A stretch of DNA of 64,000 nucleotides from Flavobacterium sp. M31R6 (GTDB lineage Bacteria; Bacteroidota; Bacteroidia; Flavobacteriales; Flavobacteriaceae). Position numbers and translations under genes: made by a program. Positions 1-10,067 of this stretch are shown here, piece after piece (within the stretch, counting starts at the first letter, position 1; the number at the start of each line of letters is the position of its first letter). The stretch covers positions 1,054,001-1,118,000 of the forward strand of contig NZ_CP054141.1 of assembly GCF_013284035.1 (NCBI RefSeq), written 5' to 3'. A model generated the notes under the pieces. That model did no database searches. It saw only the letters and a list, made by a program, of their open reading frames with translations, and was not told the origin of the DNA.

Positions 1-593
1 AGGGGAGATAAATAGAGGTTTAATTTTTCGGGTTTATAAATGTACTCTGATCCAATTCCTAAAAAGGTATATGCCGGAGCAAATGGTTTTGAAATAGGGT
101 TTTTGGTATTTGGATAATTGTATCCATCGGTAAATTGGGTATTGAAGTTAAATTTAGCCGAATGATACCAATTTGATGATGTGTTTGTTCTATATCCATA
201 TGTGGAGTTGATTTTAAAAACATCATCTGTTTTTCTGAGTTCAATTCCTTCTTGTTTGTTCATGCCATATCTGAAAATAAGTTCACTTGCCCAAACTTGA
301 TTGTCGTCTTTGTAATCTCGTTTAAGATGCCCTCTTACCAGTCCTGTTATGGCACTGGTACCCCCAGCACTCCAGTTAACAAATGCAATTTCTGAAATGT
401 CGATTCCCATAATGTTCTTGTTGGTCCAATATGAAACAGTATCCGGCTTTGATGTTATAATGGTTGTAAGAGCCTGATCAATCTTGTTTGCATTTATGGT
501 GTCCGCTTTAGTGGTAATTATTTTAATTTGTGCGAAACTACATATTGAAAGTAGTAAAAATAAAACTAGAATAGGTTTGGTTACAAAGGTCAT
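1..593 (-). CDS. DUF3078 domain protein, 3' end cut by the window edge
   Basis: The reading frame opens at an ATG at 593 and runs leftward off the window without a stop, giving 197 residues. It starts with a signal peptide (a hydrophobic run ending SICSFAQ), so the product is exported. The downstream part, with phrases such as SEIAFVNWSAGG and YGMNKQEG, fits the DUF3078 family of Bacteroidota envelope proteins, which probably form a small outer-membrane beta-barrel; their function is unknown. It lies 40 nt after dxs on the same strand and is probably cotranscribed with it. The family call comes from recognition of the sequence, not a search. Confidence 0.75.
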   Translation of the reverse strand, partial: MTFVTKPILVLFLLLSICSFAQIKIITTKADTINANKIDQALTTIITSKPDTVSYWTNKNIMGIDISEIAFVNWSAGGTSAITGLVRGHLKRDYKDDNQVWASELIFRYGMNKQEGIELRKTDDVFKINSTYGYRTNTSSNWYHSAKFNFNTQFTDGYNYPNTKNPISKPFAPAYTFLGIGSEYIYKPEKLNLYLSP

Positions 594-633
594 AGTAAGG
601 CTGTGGTATTTTAAGGTTGCAAAGTAATTAATT

Positions 634-2415
634 TCAATAACTTGAGAAAATTATTTCTAAACTATCAACGGAGATTTTACAATATTGTTGTAATTCATCA
701 ATAGAACCTTGTTCAATAAATACATCTGGTATTCCTAAAAGTTGTATTGTAGAGGTATAATTATGGGTAGCCGCAAATTCCAGAATTGCACTTCCAAATC
801 CGCCTTTTATGATTCCATCCTCAATAGTTATAATCGTTTCGAATTGGTTAAAAATAGCATGTAGCTCGTTTTCATCAAGAGGTTTTACAAAAGCAAAATC
901 ATAATGGGCAAAATTTTCAGGATGTTGTATTTTGGCTAGGGCCAATGTCACATTGTTCCCAATTGTGCCCGTAGATAAGATAGCTACTTTTGAGCCACTT
1001 TGCAGAAGTTTTGCTTTCCCGATTTCTATTTTTTCGTATTTTCCTAAATGTAATTTTTTCCAATTATTGGTTACACCTCGTCCTCGCGGATAGCGTATCG
1101 CAATGGGATGGTTTAAGCCCAATTGTGCGGTATATAAAATATTTTGTAAATCAATTTCATTCAACGGGTCATAAATAATCATGTTTGGAATACAGCGTAA
1201 GTAGGCCAAATCAAAAACACCGTGATGCGTTGCGCCATCTTCGCCAACTAAACCGGCTCTGTCCAAACAAAAAATAACGGGTAAATTTTGTAATGCCACA
1301 TCATGAATCACTTGATCGTAAGCGCGCTGTAAAAAAGTGGAGTAAATATTGCAATACACAATCATTCCCTGTGTAGCCATTCCAGCAGACAAGGTTACGG
1401 CATGCTGTTCCGCAATTCCTACATCAAAAGCTCTTTTCGGAAAGGCATCCATCATGAATTTCAAAGAACTTCCAGAAGGCATTGCTGGAGTGATTCCAAC
1501 AATTTTTTCATTCTTTGTGGCTAAATTCAAAATGGTTAATCCAAAAACGTCTTGGTATTTTGGAGGTAAATTCTCTTCTTGTTTTGGAATGATTTCACCA
1601 GTTGTGGCATCGAATTTACCAGGAGCGTGGTACTTGACTTGGTTTTCTTCTGCTTGTTGAAGGCCTTTGCCTTTGGTGGTAATAAGGTGCAGAAACTTCG
1701 GCCCTTTTATTTTTTTCAGCCGCTTCAATTCTTTGATCACCGCAAAAATATCATTACCATCAATTGGTCCGGAATAATCAAAATTCAATGACCGAATCAT
1801 ATTGTTCTGTCTCGGGTTTTTTCCCTCTTTTACGGAAGTGAGATATTTTTTGAGCGCACCCACACTCGGGTCAATCCCGATGGCATTATCATTTAGAATA
1901 ACCAATAAATTGGCATCGGTAACTCCGGCGTGATTCAGTCCTTCAAAGGCCATTCCTGATGCTATCGAAGCATCGCCGATTACTGCAATGTGTTGTTTGT
2001 TGAAATCGCCTTTTAAATTGGAAGCAATCGCCATACCCAAAGCCGCTGAAATAGAAGTCGAGGAGTGGCCTACACCAAAAGTGTCATAAATGCTTTCACT
2101 TCTTTTTGGGAAACCCGAAATACCGCCCAATTGACGATTTGTGTGAAAAATGGTTTTCCTTTCGGTAAGGATTTTATGTCCGTAAGCCTGATGGCCCACA
2201 TCCCAAACCAATAAATCGTCGGGAGTGTTAAAGATATAATGCAAAGCAATCGTGAGTTCCACCACGCCAAGACTAGCGCCAAGATGACCTTCTTTGGTCG
2301 CGACAATATTGATTATAAAATCGCGTAATTCTTGAGCCAATTGAGGAAGTTGCGCTTCGTCAAGTAAGCGTAAATCGATTGGGGAATGGATATGTTCGAG
2401 TAAGTTGCTTTTCAT
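634..2415 (-). CDS. dxs: 1-deoxy-D-xylulose-5-phosphate synthase
   Basis: Makes 1-deoxy-D-xylulose 5-phosphate from pyruvate and glyceraldehyde 3-phosphate, the first step of the MEP isoprenoid pathway and a precursor source for the thiamine thiazole. The 593 residues hold the expected transketolase-like order: GHQAYGHK near residue 75, the thiamine-diphosphate motif running from GDASIASGMAFE to LNDN near 145-178, and the pyrimidine-binding part with IAEQHAVTLSAGMA and DRAGLVGEDGATHHG in the second half. It is slightly shorter than the usual ~620 residues, as is common in this phylum. The ATG at 2415 is the natural start. The ThDP motif reads GDA where many enzymes have GDG. Product used here: DXP also feeds the ThiG reaction encoded at 49.8 kb. 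Confidence 0.97.
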   Translation of the reverse strand: MKSNLLEHIHSPIDLRLLDEAQLPQLAQELRDFIINIVATKEGHLGASLGVVELTIALHYIFNTPDDLLVWDVGHQAYGHKILTERKTIFHTNRQLGGISGFPKRSESIYDTFGVGHSSTSISAALGMAIASNLKGDFNKQHIAVIGDASIASGMAFEGLNHAGVTDANLLVILNDNAIGIDPSVGALKKYLTSVKEGKNPRQNNMIRSLNFDYSGPIDGNDIFAVIKELKRLKKIKGPKFLHLITTKGKGLQQAEENQVKYHAPGKFDATTGEIIPKQEENLPPKYQDVFGLTILNLATKNEKIVGITPAMPSGSSLKFMMDAFPKRAFDVGIAEQHAVTLSAGMATQGMIVYCNIYSTFLQRAYDQVIHDVALQNLPVIFCLDRAGLVGEDGATHHGVFDLAYLRCIPNMIIYDPLNEIDLQNILYTAQLGLNHPIAIRYPRGRGVTNNWKKLHLGKYEKIEIGKAKLLQSGSKVAILSTGTIGNNVTLALAKIQHPENFAHYDFAFVKPLDENELHAIFNQFETIITIEDGIIKGGFGSAILEFAATHNYTSTIQLLGIPDVFIEQGSIDELQQYCKISVDSLEIIFSSY

Positions 2416-2460
2416 TATAGTTTAAAAAGCGAATTTACGGTTTTAAATTGAAAGTTTTGT

Positions 2461-3492
2461 TTAATACGTTTGCTCGTCTTTAATGGAAATTGAATCAATT
2501 TTTGAAATATATTCAGTCCTAAAAAAAGATTTTTTTAGGACTTTTGTTTTGACAAATAAGGTTATGTAATATTTATTACTTACTGGTTTTCCATTTTGAA
2601 GACCTGGACGCCAATTTTTAGCTGTTTTTAAAAGTTGGACAAACTCTTCTCCAGTTCCGTTTTCTAAATCTTTTATTATTTTAATGTCACTTAAGCTTCC
2701 GTCTTTTTTAATTATATATGAAGCTTGAATTTTACCGTTTAGGGATTCTCTGTTTTTGGGGAAAATATAATTTTTCTGGATATGGTTTTTAAATTCATTT
2801 TCGCCTCCAGGATATTCAGGATTGTTATAAATAGTTTCCCAGATTGTCACGGTTTCTTTATCAATATCTTTTGTTTTGTTTGAAATCACTTTGTTATTGA
2901 TTCTCGAAAGATCGATAGTGACTTCTGGAGAAATATTACCCATAGTAGTCATTTCAATAAGTGAATCATTGTTAGGTTTACGATATTTGTACTTCTTCTG
3001 ATTGGGCTGTTTTGTAAATTTAACCTGGTCTATTTTGGGAGGTGGTGGAGGTGACGGAATATTATGAAGTGTATCATTTGGATTGTACTTCGCATCGCCA
3101 ACCATAATTCTATCAGTTTCTGGTTTAGGTTCGTTTACAATTTCAATTTTATCGATTTTTTGTTTGCTTCCGTTTTTATCAGAACAACTAAATAAAGTCG
3201 TTCCCATTGCTATAAATAAAGCCAATAAAAACATTTTGTGATAATGCGTTTGCGAATATAAAACTTGATTTGGAATTTGGATCGTCAACGAATTCAATTG
3301 AGAATTCTTAAATCGTCCGCAAATGTTGTTGTGCTGTTGAAAATATAATTGGATTTCATCAGGCAACATATTGGTAAAATCGATTACATTTTTGGAACAG
3401 CTTCCACAAAATCGGCCATTGTCATTTGAAGTCATTTTGTTCCAATCTTCGTGACAGGGTTTTGGAATGGTGATTTTGTGTTTTGTGTGCAT
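2461..3492 (-). CDS. TonB C-terminal domain protein with cysteine-rich N-terminus
   Basis: A 343-residue protein with three parts. The N-terminal ~65 residues are cytoplasmic and carry HEDWNKM, a CGSC pair and a later CGRF, a conserved Bacteroidota module that looks like a small zinc-binding or redox domain. A single membrane helix follows (about residues 82-102), then a linker with PSPPPPPK. The C-terminal ~100 residues (from about NPEYPGGENEFKNHI) are a TonB C-terminal fold of the energy-transducer type, ending in a lysine/phenylalanine-rich tail. It probably spans the periplasm to an outer-membrane receptor, but no ExbB/ExbD genes lie nearby. It is divergent from tadA across a 60 bp gap. 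Confidence 0.8.
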   Translation of the reverse strand: MHTKHKITIPKPCHEDWNKMTSNDNGRFCGSCSKNVIDFTNMLPDEIQLYFQQHNNICGRFKNSQLNSLTIQIPNQVLYSQTHYHKMFLLALFIAMGTTLFSCSDKNGSKQKIDKIEIVNEPKPETDRIMVGDAKYNPNDTLHNIPSPPPPPKIDQVKFTKQPNQKKYKYRKPNNDSLIEMTTMGNISPEVTIDLSRINNKVISNKTKDIDKETVTIWETIYNNPEYPGGENEFKNHIQKNYIFPKNRESLNGKIQASYIIKKDGSLSDIKIIKDLENGTGEEFVQLLKTAKNWRPGLQNGKPVSNKYYITLFVKTKVLKKSFFRTEYISKIDSISIKDEQTY

Positions 3493-3540
3493 AATTTCGA
3501 TTACTGAATTTTAAAAGTAATGAAAATTACTTCAAAAGTG

Positions 3541-3548
3541 TACTTTTG
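3541..3548 (+). promoter_or_regulatory. Bacteroidota -7 box of tadA
   Basis: TACTTTTG matches TAnnTTTG exactly and ends 4 nt before the ATG at 3553. Transcription normally begins about 5-7 nt after this box, so the message would be leaderless or nearly so. A matching TTG -33 box is not evident. Confidence 0.5.
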
Positions 3549-3552
3549 TTTT

Positions 3553-3996
3553 ATGGAAAACATCTTTACGGACGAGTACTTTATGAAGAAAGCTTTGCAG
3601 GAAGCTGAAACGGCTTTTGCTAAAGGCGAAATCCCTGTGGGAGCTATAATTGTGGTAAATAATACCGTAATTGCCCGAAGTCATAATTTAACCGAATTGC
3701 TAAATGACGTTACCGCTCATGCGGAAATGCAGGCCATTACCGCTGCTGCCAATTTCCTTGGCGGAAAATACCTTAAAGATTGCACGCTTTACGTTACATT
3801 GGAACCTTGTCAAATGTGCGCCGGAGCTTTGTACTGGAGCCAGATTACCAAAATTGTTTATGGAGCCAGTGATGATCACCGTGGTTTTATGAAAATGGGT
3901 ACTCAGTTACATCCCAAAACAGTTGTTGTTCGCGGGGTTATGGCGAATGAAGCTTCGGAACTGGTGAAACGGTTTTTTGCTGAGAGAAGAAAATAG
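3553..3996 (+). CDS. tadA: tRNA-specific adenosine deaminase / nucleoside deaminase
   Basis: Zinc deaminase that converts A34 to inosine in the anticodon of tRNA-Arg(ACG); related family members act on free bases. From the ATG at 3553 it has 147 residues. The active-site motifs are complete: HAEMQAI (zinc His and catalytic Glu) near residue 57 and PCQMCAGAL (two zinc Cys) near 87. I prefer this start to the in-frame ATG at 3520, because a -7 promoter box lies between them and the eleven extra residues resemble no family member. Placement near dxs and DUF3078 is typical of flavobacteria. Distinguishing TadA from guanine deaminase needs a closer comparison, but the general family is clear. Confidence 0.88.
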   Translation: MENIFTDEYFMKKALQEAETAFAKGEIPVGAIIVVNNTVIARSHNLTELLNDVTAHAEMQAITAAANFLGGKYLKDCTLYVTLEPCQMCAGALYWSQITKIVYGASDDHRGFMKMGTQLHPKTVVVRGVMANEASELVKRFFAERRK

Positions 3997-4026
3997 TCTT
4001 TTTAACCGAAATCCCTAGCCCAGATT

Positions 4027-4096
4027 GCTTCGCCAGTTCGCTCCGCTCGTGTAAAGTAATCTTTTTATTTTTCCTTTAAAAATAAAAAGATTACTT
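4027..4096. repeat. Short dispersed repeat plus perfect 19 bp hairpin, in the 334 bp gap after tadA
   Basis: Bases 4027-4042 (GCTTCGCCAGTTCGCT) recur identically at 48486-48501, in each case followed within two bases by CGCTCG. Next to it, 4054-4072 and 4078-4096 form a perfect 19 bp inverted repeat around a 5-base loop; the arm is AAGTAATCTTTTTATTTTT. It may end the tadA transcript. The rest of 3997-4330 is AT-rich and shows no gene; no clear -7 box for the next gene was found. Confidence 0.55.
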
Positions 4097-4330
4097 CACT
4101 TAATTTTTATTTTCATAGGAGTTTAGTGAACTTCGTTTGTAACGCATAGCTGGAAATAGTTCCTAAAAATTACCTTCAAAAAATATTTTACCCCCAAAGA
4201 ATTTTCTTCTTAAAATAATAAAATAAATACTATACTTTTACTACAATATAATATGTGTTTTTGCAGTTATGGTTTTGACTGCGATATGTTGCCAAAATTT
4301 TAATTTGTAACCCATTAACTCTAAATAAAA

Positions 4331-7300
4331 GTGAAAACAAAAGGATTAATTTTCGTGTTTTTTGTATGTGTTTTGTTTCAGGCTTGCGGCCGAAAATCAG
4401 CCGCCGATTTTAATTCCGATTTTTCATTATTTAAAGAGTATATAGTCAGTTTTACGGGGGGAATTGTCTCGGCACAATCGGATATTCGCGTGGTTTTGGC
4501 TTTTGATAATAACAATTGGAAAGTCAATCAGGTTTTGGACGATGATTTGTTAGATATTTCTCCAAATGTGCACGGAAAAGTGGTAGCACTTTCGAACAAT
4601 ACGATTGCTTTTATTCCTGAAAAAAAGCTGGACTCGGGTACGGAATATCAGGTGACGCTGCATTTGGATAAACTGAATCCAAAAGTGGCTGAAAAAAATA
4701 AGGAACTTTCCAATTTTAATTTCACGGTAAAAATCATCAAGCAGGATTTTATTGTGAACACGCTCGATGTTCAGTCTTACAGCAAGGAATACCAATATCT
4801 GAATTGTGTGCTGAAAACAGCAGACAATATCGATTTTGAAACTGCCAAAAAATTGGTTGAAGCCGAACATAACGGTAACGATTTGCATATTGTTTTTGAG
4901 AAATCGAATGCGGTTGGCAAAGAATTTAAATTCAGAATCGACAGCATTCAGCGAGTGGATTCTGCAAGTAATCTCGAGATAAAATATGACGGAAGCGATT
5001 ATGATATGGACCAAAAAGGGACTATTGATTTCCCGATTACGGCACTGAATGAGTTCAAAGTAATAAAAACCGAATTGCAGGAGGGAAATAACCAAATGTT
5101 GTCTATTAATTTCTCGGAACCATTGGAGAAAGGACAGGATTTTAAAGGATTGGTGGCAATTCAAAATACCAGTAATTTAAAGTTTTCTACACAAGGAAAT
5201 GTATTGAAAGTTTACTTTAATAATGACAAAGCCGTTGAAAAACCGGTTGAAGTGGCTACTGAAGTTGTAGTTTCAGATTCTACTTCTGTTGCTGTCGATA
5301 CTGCCACAGTCGCAGAACCTGAAGTTGTGGAACCTGAATCTGCGCTTACTTCCCAAAAGCTCTCAGGAGAATTATTGCTGGAAGTTTTTCAAGGGATTGA
5401 AAGTGAATACGGCAAGAAATTAAATGAAAATTACTCCGAGAAGATTTCATTTGATCAAATTAAACCCAACGTTCGTTTCATCAAGAACGGTACTATTTTG
5501 CCAAGTTCCAGTAATTTAAAACTTAATTTTGAAGCCGTAAATCTAAGTGCGGTTGATGTCAAAGTGTTTAAAATTTACAAAAACAACATTCTTCAATTTC
5601 TTCAGGACAATGAGCTGAATGGTACTCGAAATTTGAAAAGGGTCGGACAGCCCGTTGCTAAATCAACGCTTTATCTCAATGAAAACAAGTTAGTCAATCC
5701 AAGCAAATGGAACACTTTTGCTTTGGATTTGTCCAAAATTATAACTCCAGAACCGGGGGCTATTTACAGAGTGGAGTTCTCGTATAAAAAAGCCTATTCT
5801 TTATACAAATGTGAAAACTCAGAAGCAGATGATAGCGACAATGAGGAAGCAGAAGAAGTGGATGAAAAAGAGGTGAATTACAGTCAAAACGCCTACGATG
5901 ATTACTACTATGACGATTATGAATGGAGGGAAAGTCAAGATCCATGTTCCAGTTCGTATTATTATAATGCCAAGATCGGAACCAATATTTTGGCGTCGGA
6001 TGTTGGGGTAATTGCCAAAAGAGGAGAAAATAAATCGTATTTATTTGCCGTAAACAATATCATTACTACCGAACCCATTTCAAATGCAAGAGTGGACTTG
6101 TATAGTTTTCAACAGCAAAAATTGGCTACAGGCACAACAAGTAGTGAAGGGATTGCCAGTTTTCAGTTGGACACCTTTGCCTATTTTGCCATTGTGACTT
6201 ATGGAACGCAATCCACTTATGTACGTCTCGATGACGGAAATTCGTTGTCAGTGAGTAATTTTAATGTTTCGGGCGAAACGTTGCAGAAAGGTCTCAAAGG
6301 CTTTATTTATGGGGAACGCGGGGTTTGGCGTCCTGGCGATAATTTGTATTTGTCTTTTATTTTGAACGATGCTTCGAATAAATTGCCGTTGGGACATCCT
6401 ATAAAATTCAGATTGAGCGATCCTAACGGAAAAGTGACGTATCAAACGGTTCAAAAAATAAATGAGTGGAATCATTACGCTTTTACCGTGCCAACAGAAG
6501 CAGATGCACCAACGGGAAGTTGGGAGGCAATGGTCAGTGTCGGTGGAGCGAAGTTTTACAAAAACATCAAAATCGAAACCATCAAACCGAATCGTTTGAA
6601 AATTAAAAATACGTTCAAAAGAGCGGTGCTTTCGTCTTCGTACCCAAACACAAGTAATCTTGAGGTGACGTGGCTTCACGGGGCTGTCGCCAAAAATTTG
6701 AATGTCGAAATGCAGGCTAAATTTTCACAACAAGCAACGACTTTCAAGAATTATGAAAAGTATGTTTTTGATGATTTGGTACGACAATTCAGCACTGAGG
6801 AAATTACTGTTTTTTCGGGTAAATTAGATGCCAACGGAAAAGCCAATACTGCTATAAATCCAAAAATACAAGGAGTGGCGCCTGGTATGCTCAAGGCTTC
6901 GTTCATCACAAAAGTGTATGAGGAAGGCGGTGATTTCAGTACTGATGTTATCTCGACTACCTATTCTCCATTCAATACTTATGTTGGTTTGAAATCACCG
7001 GAGCCTAATAAATACGGTATGTTGGAAACCCGTAAAGTGAATCAATTTGATGTTGTTACAGTTGATGAAAACGGCAGACCAAAATCGGTCAAAAATCTGG
7101 AAGTAAAAGTCTATAAAGTAGAATGGCGCTGGTGGTGGGATGCTTCAAGCGATAATCTGTCTAATTATAACTCGGATGATGCTACGACTTCCTATAAAAC
7201 TTTTAGAATAAACACTGATTCAAGAGGGAAAGGGAGTGTAAGTTTTGCATTGACCGATGAAGAGTGGGGACGTTATTTAATTAGAGTCTCCGATGAGGTT

Positions 7301-9976
7301 GGAGGACACGCTACGGCTTTAACTGTAAATATCGATTGGCCAATGTGGTCTGGGAAAACCAAAAACACTGATGCTTCAACGGCGAATATGTTGGTTTTTT
7401 CTACCGATAAAGAAAAATATGCTGTGGGCGAAAATGCTCAAATTTCTTTCCCTTCGAGTGAAGGGGGAAGGGCTTTTATCTCTATCGAAAATGGTTCGAA
7501 AGTAGTGCAAACACTTTGGGCAGAAACCAAAAAAGGAGAAACGAAAGTAAGTATTCCAATTACGGCTTCGATGGCGCCGAATGTGTATTTCAATATTACG
7601 TTGTTGCAACCACACGCTTCGACCAAGAACGATTTACCAATACGTATGTACGGAATTGTTCCGATTGAAGTCGTGGACAAAAACACGATACTCGCTCCTA
7701 AATTAGTGATGCCTGATGTGTTACGTCCGGAACAGTCATTTGCTGTAAAAGTAAGCGAGCAATCCGGCAAAGCAATGACTTATACAATTGCGATTGTTGA
7801 TGAAGGTTTGCTAGATTTAACGCGTTTCAAAGCTCCAAACGCTTGGGATAGTTTTTATGTTCGAGAAGCTTTGGGTGTAAAAACCTGGGACATTTATGAT
7901 GATGTGATTGGTGCCTATGGTGGAAAAGTGAATCAGATTTTCAGTATTGGTGGTGACCAAGATTTGGGTGGCGGTAAAGCTAAAAAAGCGAATCGTTTCA
8001 AACCAGTTGTGATTTTTATGGGGCCTTTTAAATTGGAGAAAGGTCAAACCAAAACCCATCAGATAAAATTACCTAAATACATTGGTTCGGTAAAAACAAT
8101 GATTGTTGCTGGTGATGCGACTACAAGTGCCTATGGAAGTGTTGAAAAAGCAACTCCTGTGCGCAGTCCGTTGATGGTTTTGGCTTCGTTGCCGAGAAAA
8201 ATTTCTCCATCTGAAAAAGTGACGATTCCGGTTACTGTTTTTGCAATGGAAAAAAACATCAAAAGCGTTACGGTTCAGATTAAAACCAATAATGGATTAA
8301 AAGTTATAGGTAGCGCAACACAAAGCTTATCATTTGCCCAACCTGACGAAAAAATGGCCTATTTCAATTTGGCTGTTGGTTCTGTTACCGGAATTGGAAA
8401 AGTGCAGATTGTGGCGACTTCGGGCAAGGAAAAATCCGTATATGATGTAGAGATTGATATGACGAATCCTAATCCTGTTACCAATGCGTTTACAGACGTG
8501 ATTTTGGAACCAAACAGTTCTAAAACTATTTCTTGGAAAACGTTTGGTATTTCGGGAAGCAACAAAGCAAAATTGGAGATTTCTTCGATGCCAACCATCA
8601 ATTTGAATGGAAGATTGCAGTATTTGATCCAATATCCTCACGGTTGTGTGGAGCAAACTACATCGTCTGTTTTTCCGCAATTGTATTTGAATGATATTGC
8701 CGATTTGGATGCCTATCGCAAAGATTTGATTCAAAAAAATGTAACCGCAGGAATTACCCGACTGGGAGGTTTTCAATTATCGAATGGTGGAATAACGTAT
8801 TGGCAAGGCGGTACAGAGGCAGATGATTGGGGTTCTTCCTATGCCGGGCATTTTATGATAGAAGCAGAGAAAAAAGGATATTTTTTGCCTATCAACTTTA
8901 AATCAAAATGGATTTCGTATCAACAAAAAGAAGCCAAACAATGGCGATTTGAAAAACGATACGGTAATGATATGGCTCAAGCGTATCGCTTGTACACCTT
9001 AGCATTGGCGGGTGCACCCGATTTGTCTTCAATGAACAGATTACGTGAAACCAAAGGTATTTCGAACGAAAGTAAATTGCGTTTGGCTGCGGCTTATGTA
9101 TTGGCTGGACAAAAATCAGCGGGTTTGACTTTATTATTGAACAGTACAATTGATGATGATTCTAACTACAGTTATTACTATTATGGTTCTGTCGATAGAA
9201 ACCGTGCAATGGCTTTGGAAACGATGTTATTGCTTGGGCAAAAGCAAAAAGCATTTGCAATGGCAACAAAATTGGCCAAAGATATGTCAAGTGACCAATG
9301 GATGAGTACGCAAACTACAGCTTATTGCCTTTATGCAATGACCAAGTTTTCGGTAAGCAACGGTGCCAAAGGAATCGATGTTCAGTTTAGTAAAGACGGA
9401 AAAGCGCAAACTATCAAAACGATGAAAACGATCGCAGATAGAAGTTTGGTTGTAAAAATGGGCTCGAATAGTTTGACTCTAAAAAACAATAGAAAAAACA
9501 GGTTATTTGTTCGTGTGCTGAATACAGGAATTCTACCAATAGGGCAGGAAAATGCTATTCAAAGTAATGTTTCGGCTTCTATTGTTTTCAAAAATAGAAA
9601 AGGGGGCGTTATTAATGTGTCCAAAATTAATCAGGGAACAGAGTTTATTGCTGAAGTAACCGTTAGAAACCAGAAAAATGAGCATGTAGAAAATGTAGCA
9701 TTATCTCAAATTTTGCCTTCGGGTTTCGAAATTGTAAATACCCGTTTCACGGATTACGGAGACGCAACCAATAACGTAGCCGATTATATTGATATTCGCG
9801 ATGACAGGACGAACTTCTATTTTGGACTGAAAGCTGGAGAAGTAAAAACTTTTAGAATATTATTGAATGCTTCTTATTTAGGAACCTATTATTTGCCAGG
9901 ATTGCAATGCGAAGCGATGTATGACAATACATTTTTGGCAAGAACCAAAGGTTTTTGGGTTGAGGTGATAAAGTAA
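4331..9976 (+). CDS. Bacterial alpha-2-macroglobulin family lipoprotein (YfhM-like)
   Basis: A very large (1881-residue) protease-trap protein anchored in the envelope. It starts with GTG, and its N-terminus is a lipoprotein signal with lipobox LFQAC. Macroglobulin-like beta domains fill the first ~1200 residues, including an acidic, tyrosine-rich insert near residues 490-540. The thioester motif GCVEQ is present with Cys at about residue 1439, followed by the helical thioester domain and a C-terminal receptor-binding-like domain. Bacterial A2M proteins are thought to trap proteases that breach the outer membrane and to work with PBP1C in repair. The next gene here is indeed pbpC. The intact thioester suggests covalent trapping is possible, unlike thioester-less relatives. 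Confidence 0.93.
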   Translation: MKTKGLIFVFFVCVLFQACGRKSAADFNSDFSLFKEYIVSFTGGIVSAQSDIRVVLAFDNNNWKVNQVLDDDLLDISPNVHGKVVALSNNTIAFIPEKKLDSGTEYQVTLHLDKLNPKVAEKNKELSNFNFTVKIIKQDFIVNTLDVQSYSKEYQYLNCVLKTADNIDFETAKKLVEAEHNGNDLHIVFEKSNAVGKEFKFRIDSIQRVDSASNLEIKYDGSDYDMDQKGTIDFPITALNEFKVIKTELQEGNNQMLSINFSEPLEKGQDFKGLVAIQNTSNLKFSTQGNVLKVYFNNDKAVEKPVEVATEVVVSDSTSVAVDTATVAEPEVVEPESALTSQKLSGELLLEVFQGIESEYGKKLNENYSEKISFDQIKPNVRFIKNGTILPSSSNLKLNFEAVNLSAVDVKVFKIYKNNILQFLQDNELNGTRNLKRVGQPVAKSTLYLNENKLVNPSKWNTFALDLSKIITPEPGAIYRVEFSYKKAYSLYKCENSEADDSDNEEAEEVDEKEVNYSQNAYDDYYYDDYEWRESQDPCSSSYYYNAKIGTNILASDVGVIAKRGENKSYLFAVNNIITTEPISNARVDLYSFQQQKLATGTTSSEGIASFQLDTFAYFAIVTYGTQSTYVRLDDGNSLSVSNFNVSGETLQKGLKGFIYGERGVWRPGDNLYLSFILNDASNKLPLGHPIKFRLSDPNGKVTYQTVQKINEWNHYAFTVPTEADAPTGSWEAMVSVGGAKFYKNIKIETIKPNRLKIKNTFKRAVLSSSYPNTSNLEVTWLHGAVAKNLNVEMQAKFSQQATTFKNYEKYVFDDLVRQFSTEEITVFSGKLDANGKANTAINPKIQGVAPGMLKASFITKVYEEGGDFSTDVISTTYSPFNTYVGLKSPEPNKYGMLETRKVNQFDVVTVDENGRPKSVKNLEVKVYKVEWRWWWDASSDNLSNYNSDDATTSYKTFRINTDSRGKGSVSFALTDEEWGRYLIRVSDEVGGHATALTVNIDWPMWSGKTKNTDASTANMLVFSTDKEKYAVGENAQISFPSSEGGRAFISIENGSKVVQTLWAETKKGETKVSIPITASMAPNVYFNITLLQPHASTKNDLPIRMYGIVPIEVVDKNTILAPKLVMPDVLRPEQSFAVKVSEQSGKAMTYTIAIVDEGLLDLTRFKAPNAWDSFYVREALGVKTWDIYDDVIGAYGGKVNQIFSIGGDQDLGGGKAKKANRFKPVVIFMGPFKLEKGQTKTHQIKLPKYIGSVKTMIVAGDATTSAYGSVEKATPVRSPLMVLASLPRKISPSEKVTIPVTVFAMEKNIKSVTVQIKTNNGLKVIGSATQSLSFAQPDEKMAYFNLAVGSVTGIGKVQIVATSGKEKSVYDVEIDMTNPNPVTNAFTDVILEPNSSKTISWKTFGISGSNKAKLEISSMPTINLNGRLQYLIQYPHGCVEQTTSSVFPQLYLNDIADLDAYRKDLIQKNVTAGITRLGGFQLSNGGITYWQGGTEADDWGSSYAGHFMIEAEKKGYFLPINFKSKWISYQQKEAKQWRFEKRYGNDMAQAYRLYTLALAGAPDLSSMNRLRETKGISNESKLRLAAAYVLAGQKSAGLTLLLNSTIDDDSNYSYYYYGSVDRNRAMALETMLLLGQKQKAFAMATKLAKDMSSDQWMSTQTTAYCLYAMTKFSVSNGAKGIDVQFSKDGKAQTIKTMKTIADRSLVVKMGSNSLTLKNNRKNRLFVRVLNTGILPIGQENAIQSNVSASIVFKNRKGGVINVSKINQGTEFIAEVTVRNQKNEHVENVALSQILPSGFEIVNTRFTDYGDATNNVADYIDIRDDRTNFYFGLKAGEVKTFRILLNASYLGTYYLPGLQCEAMYDNTFLARTKGFWVEVIK

Positions 9977-10067
9977 ACATTGCTATTAATGAGTCACGGA
10001 TGACAAGGATAGAAAGGATTTTACACTGATTGAAATAAGGTGTTTGGCTCATGAAAAAATCTGTGTG

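Noticed and set aside
4550..5164. 204-residue antisense frame inside the A2M gene
   Set aside because: A shadow of a strongly supported gene, with no signal or motif of its own; the same applies to 6248-6679 and 8330-8776.
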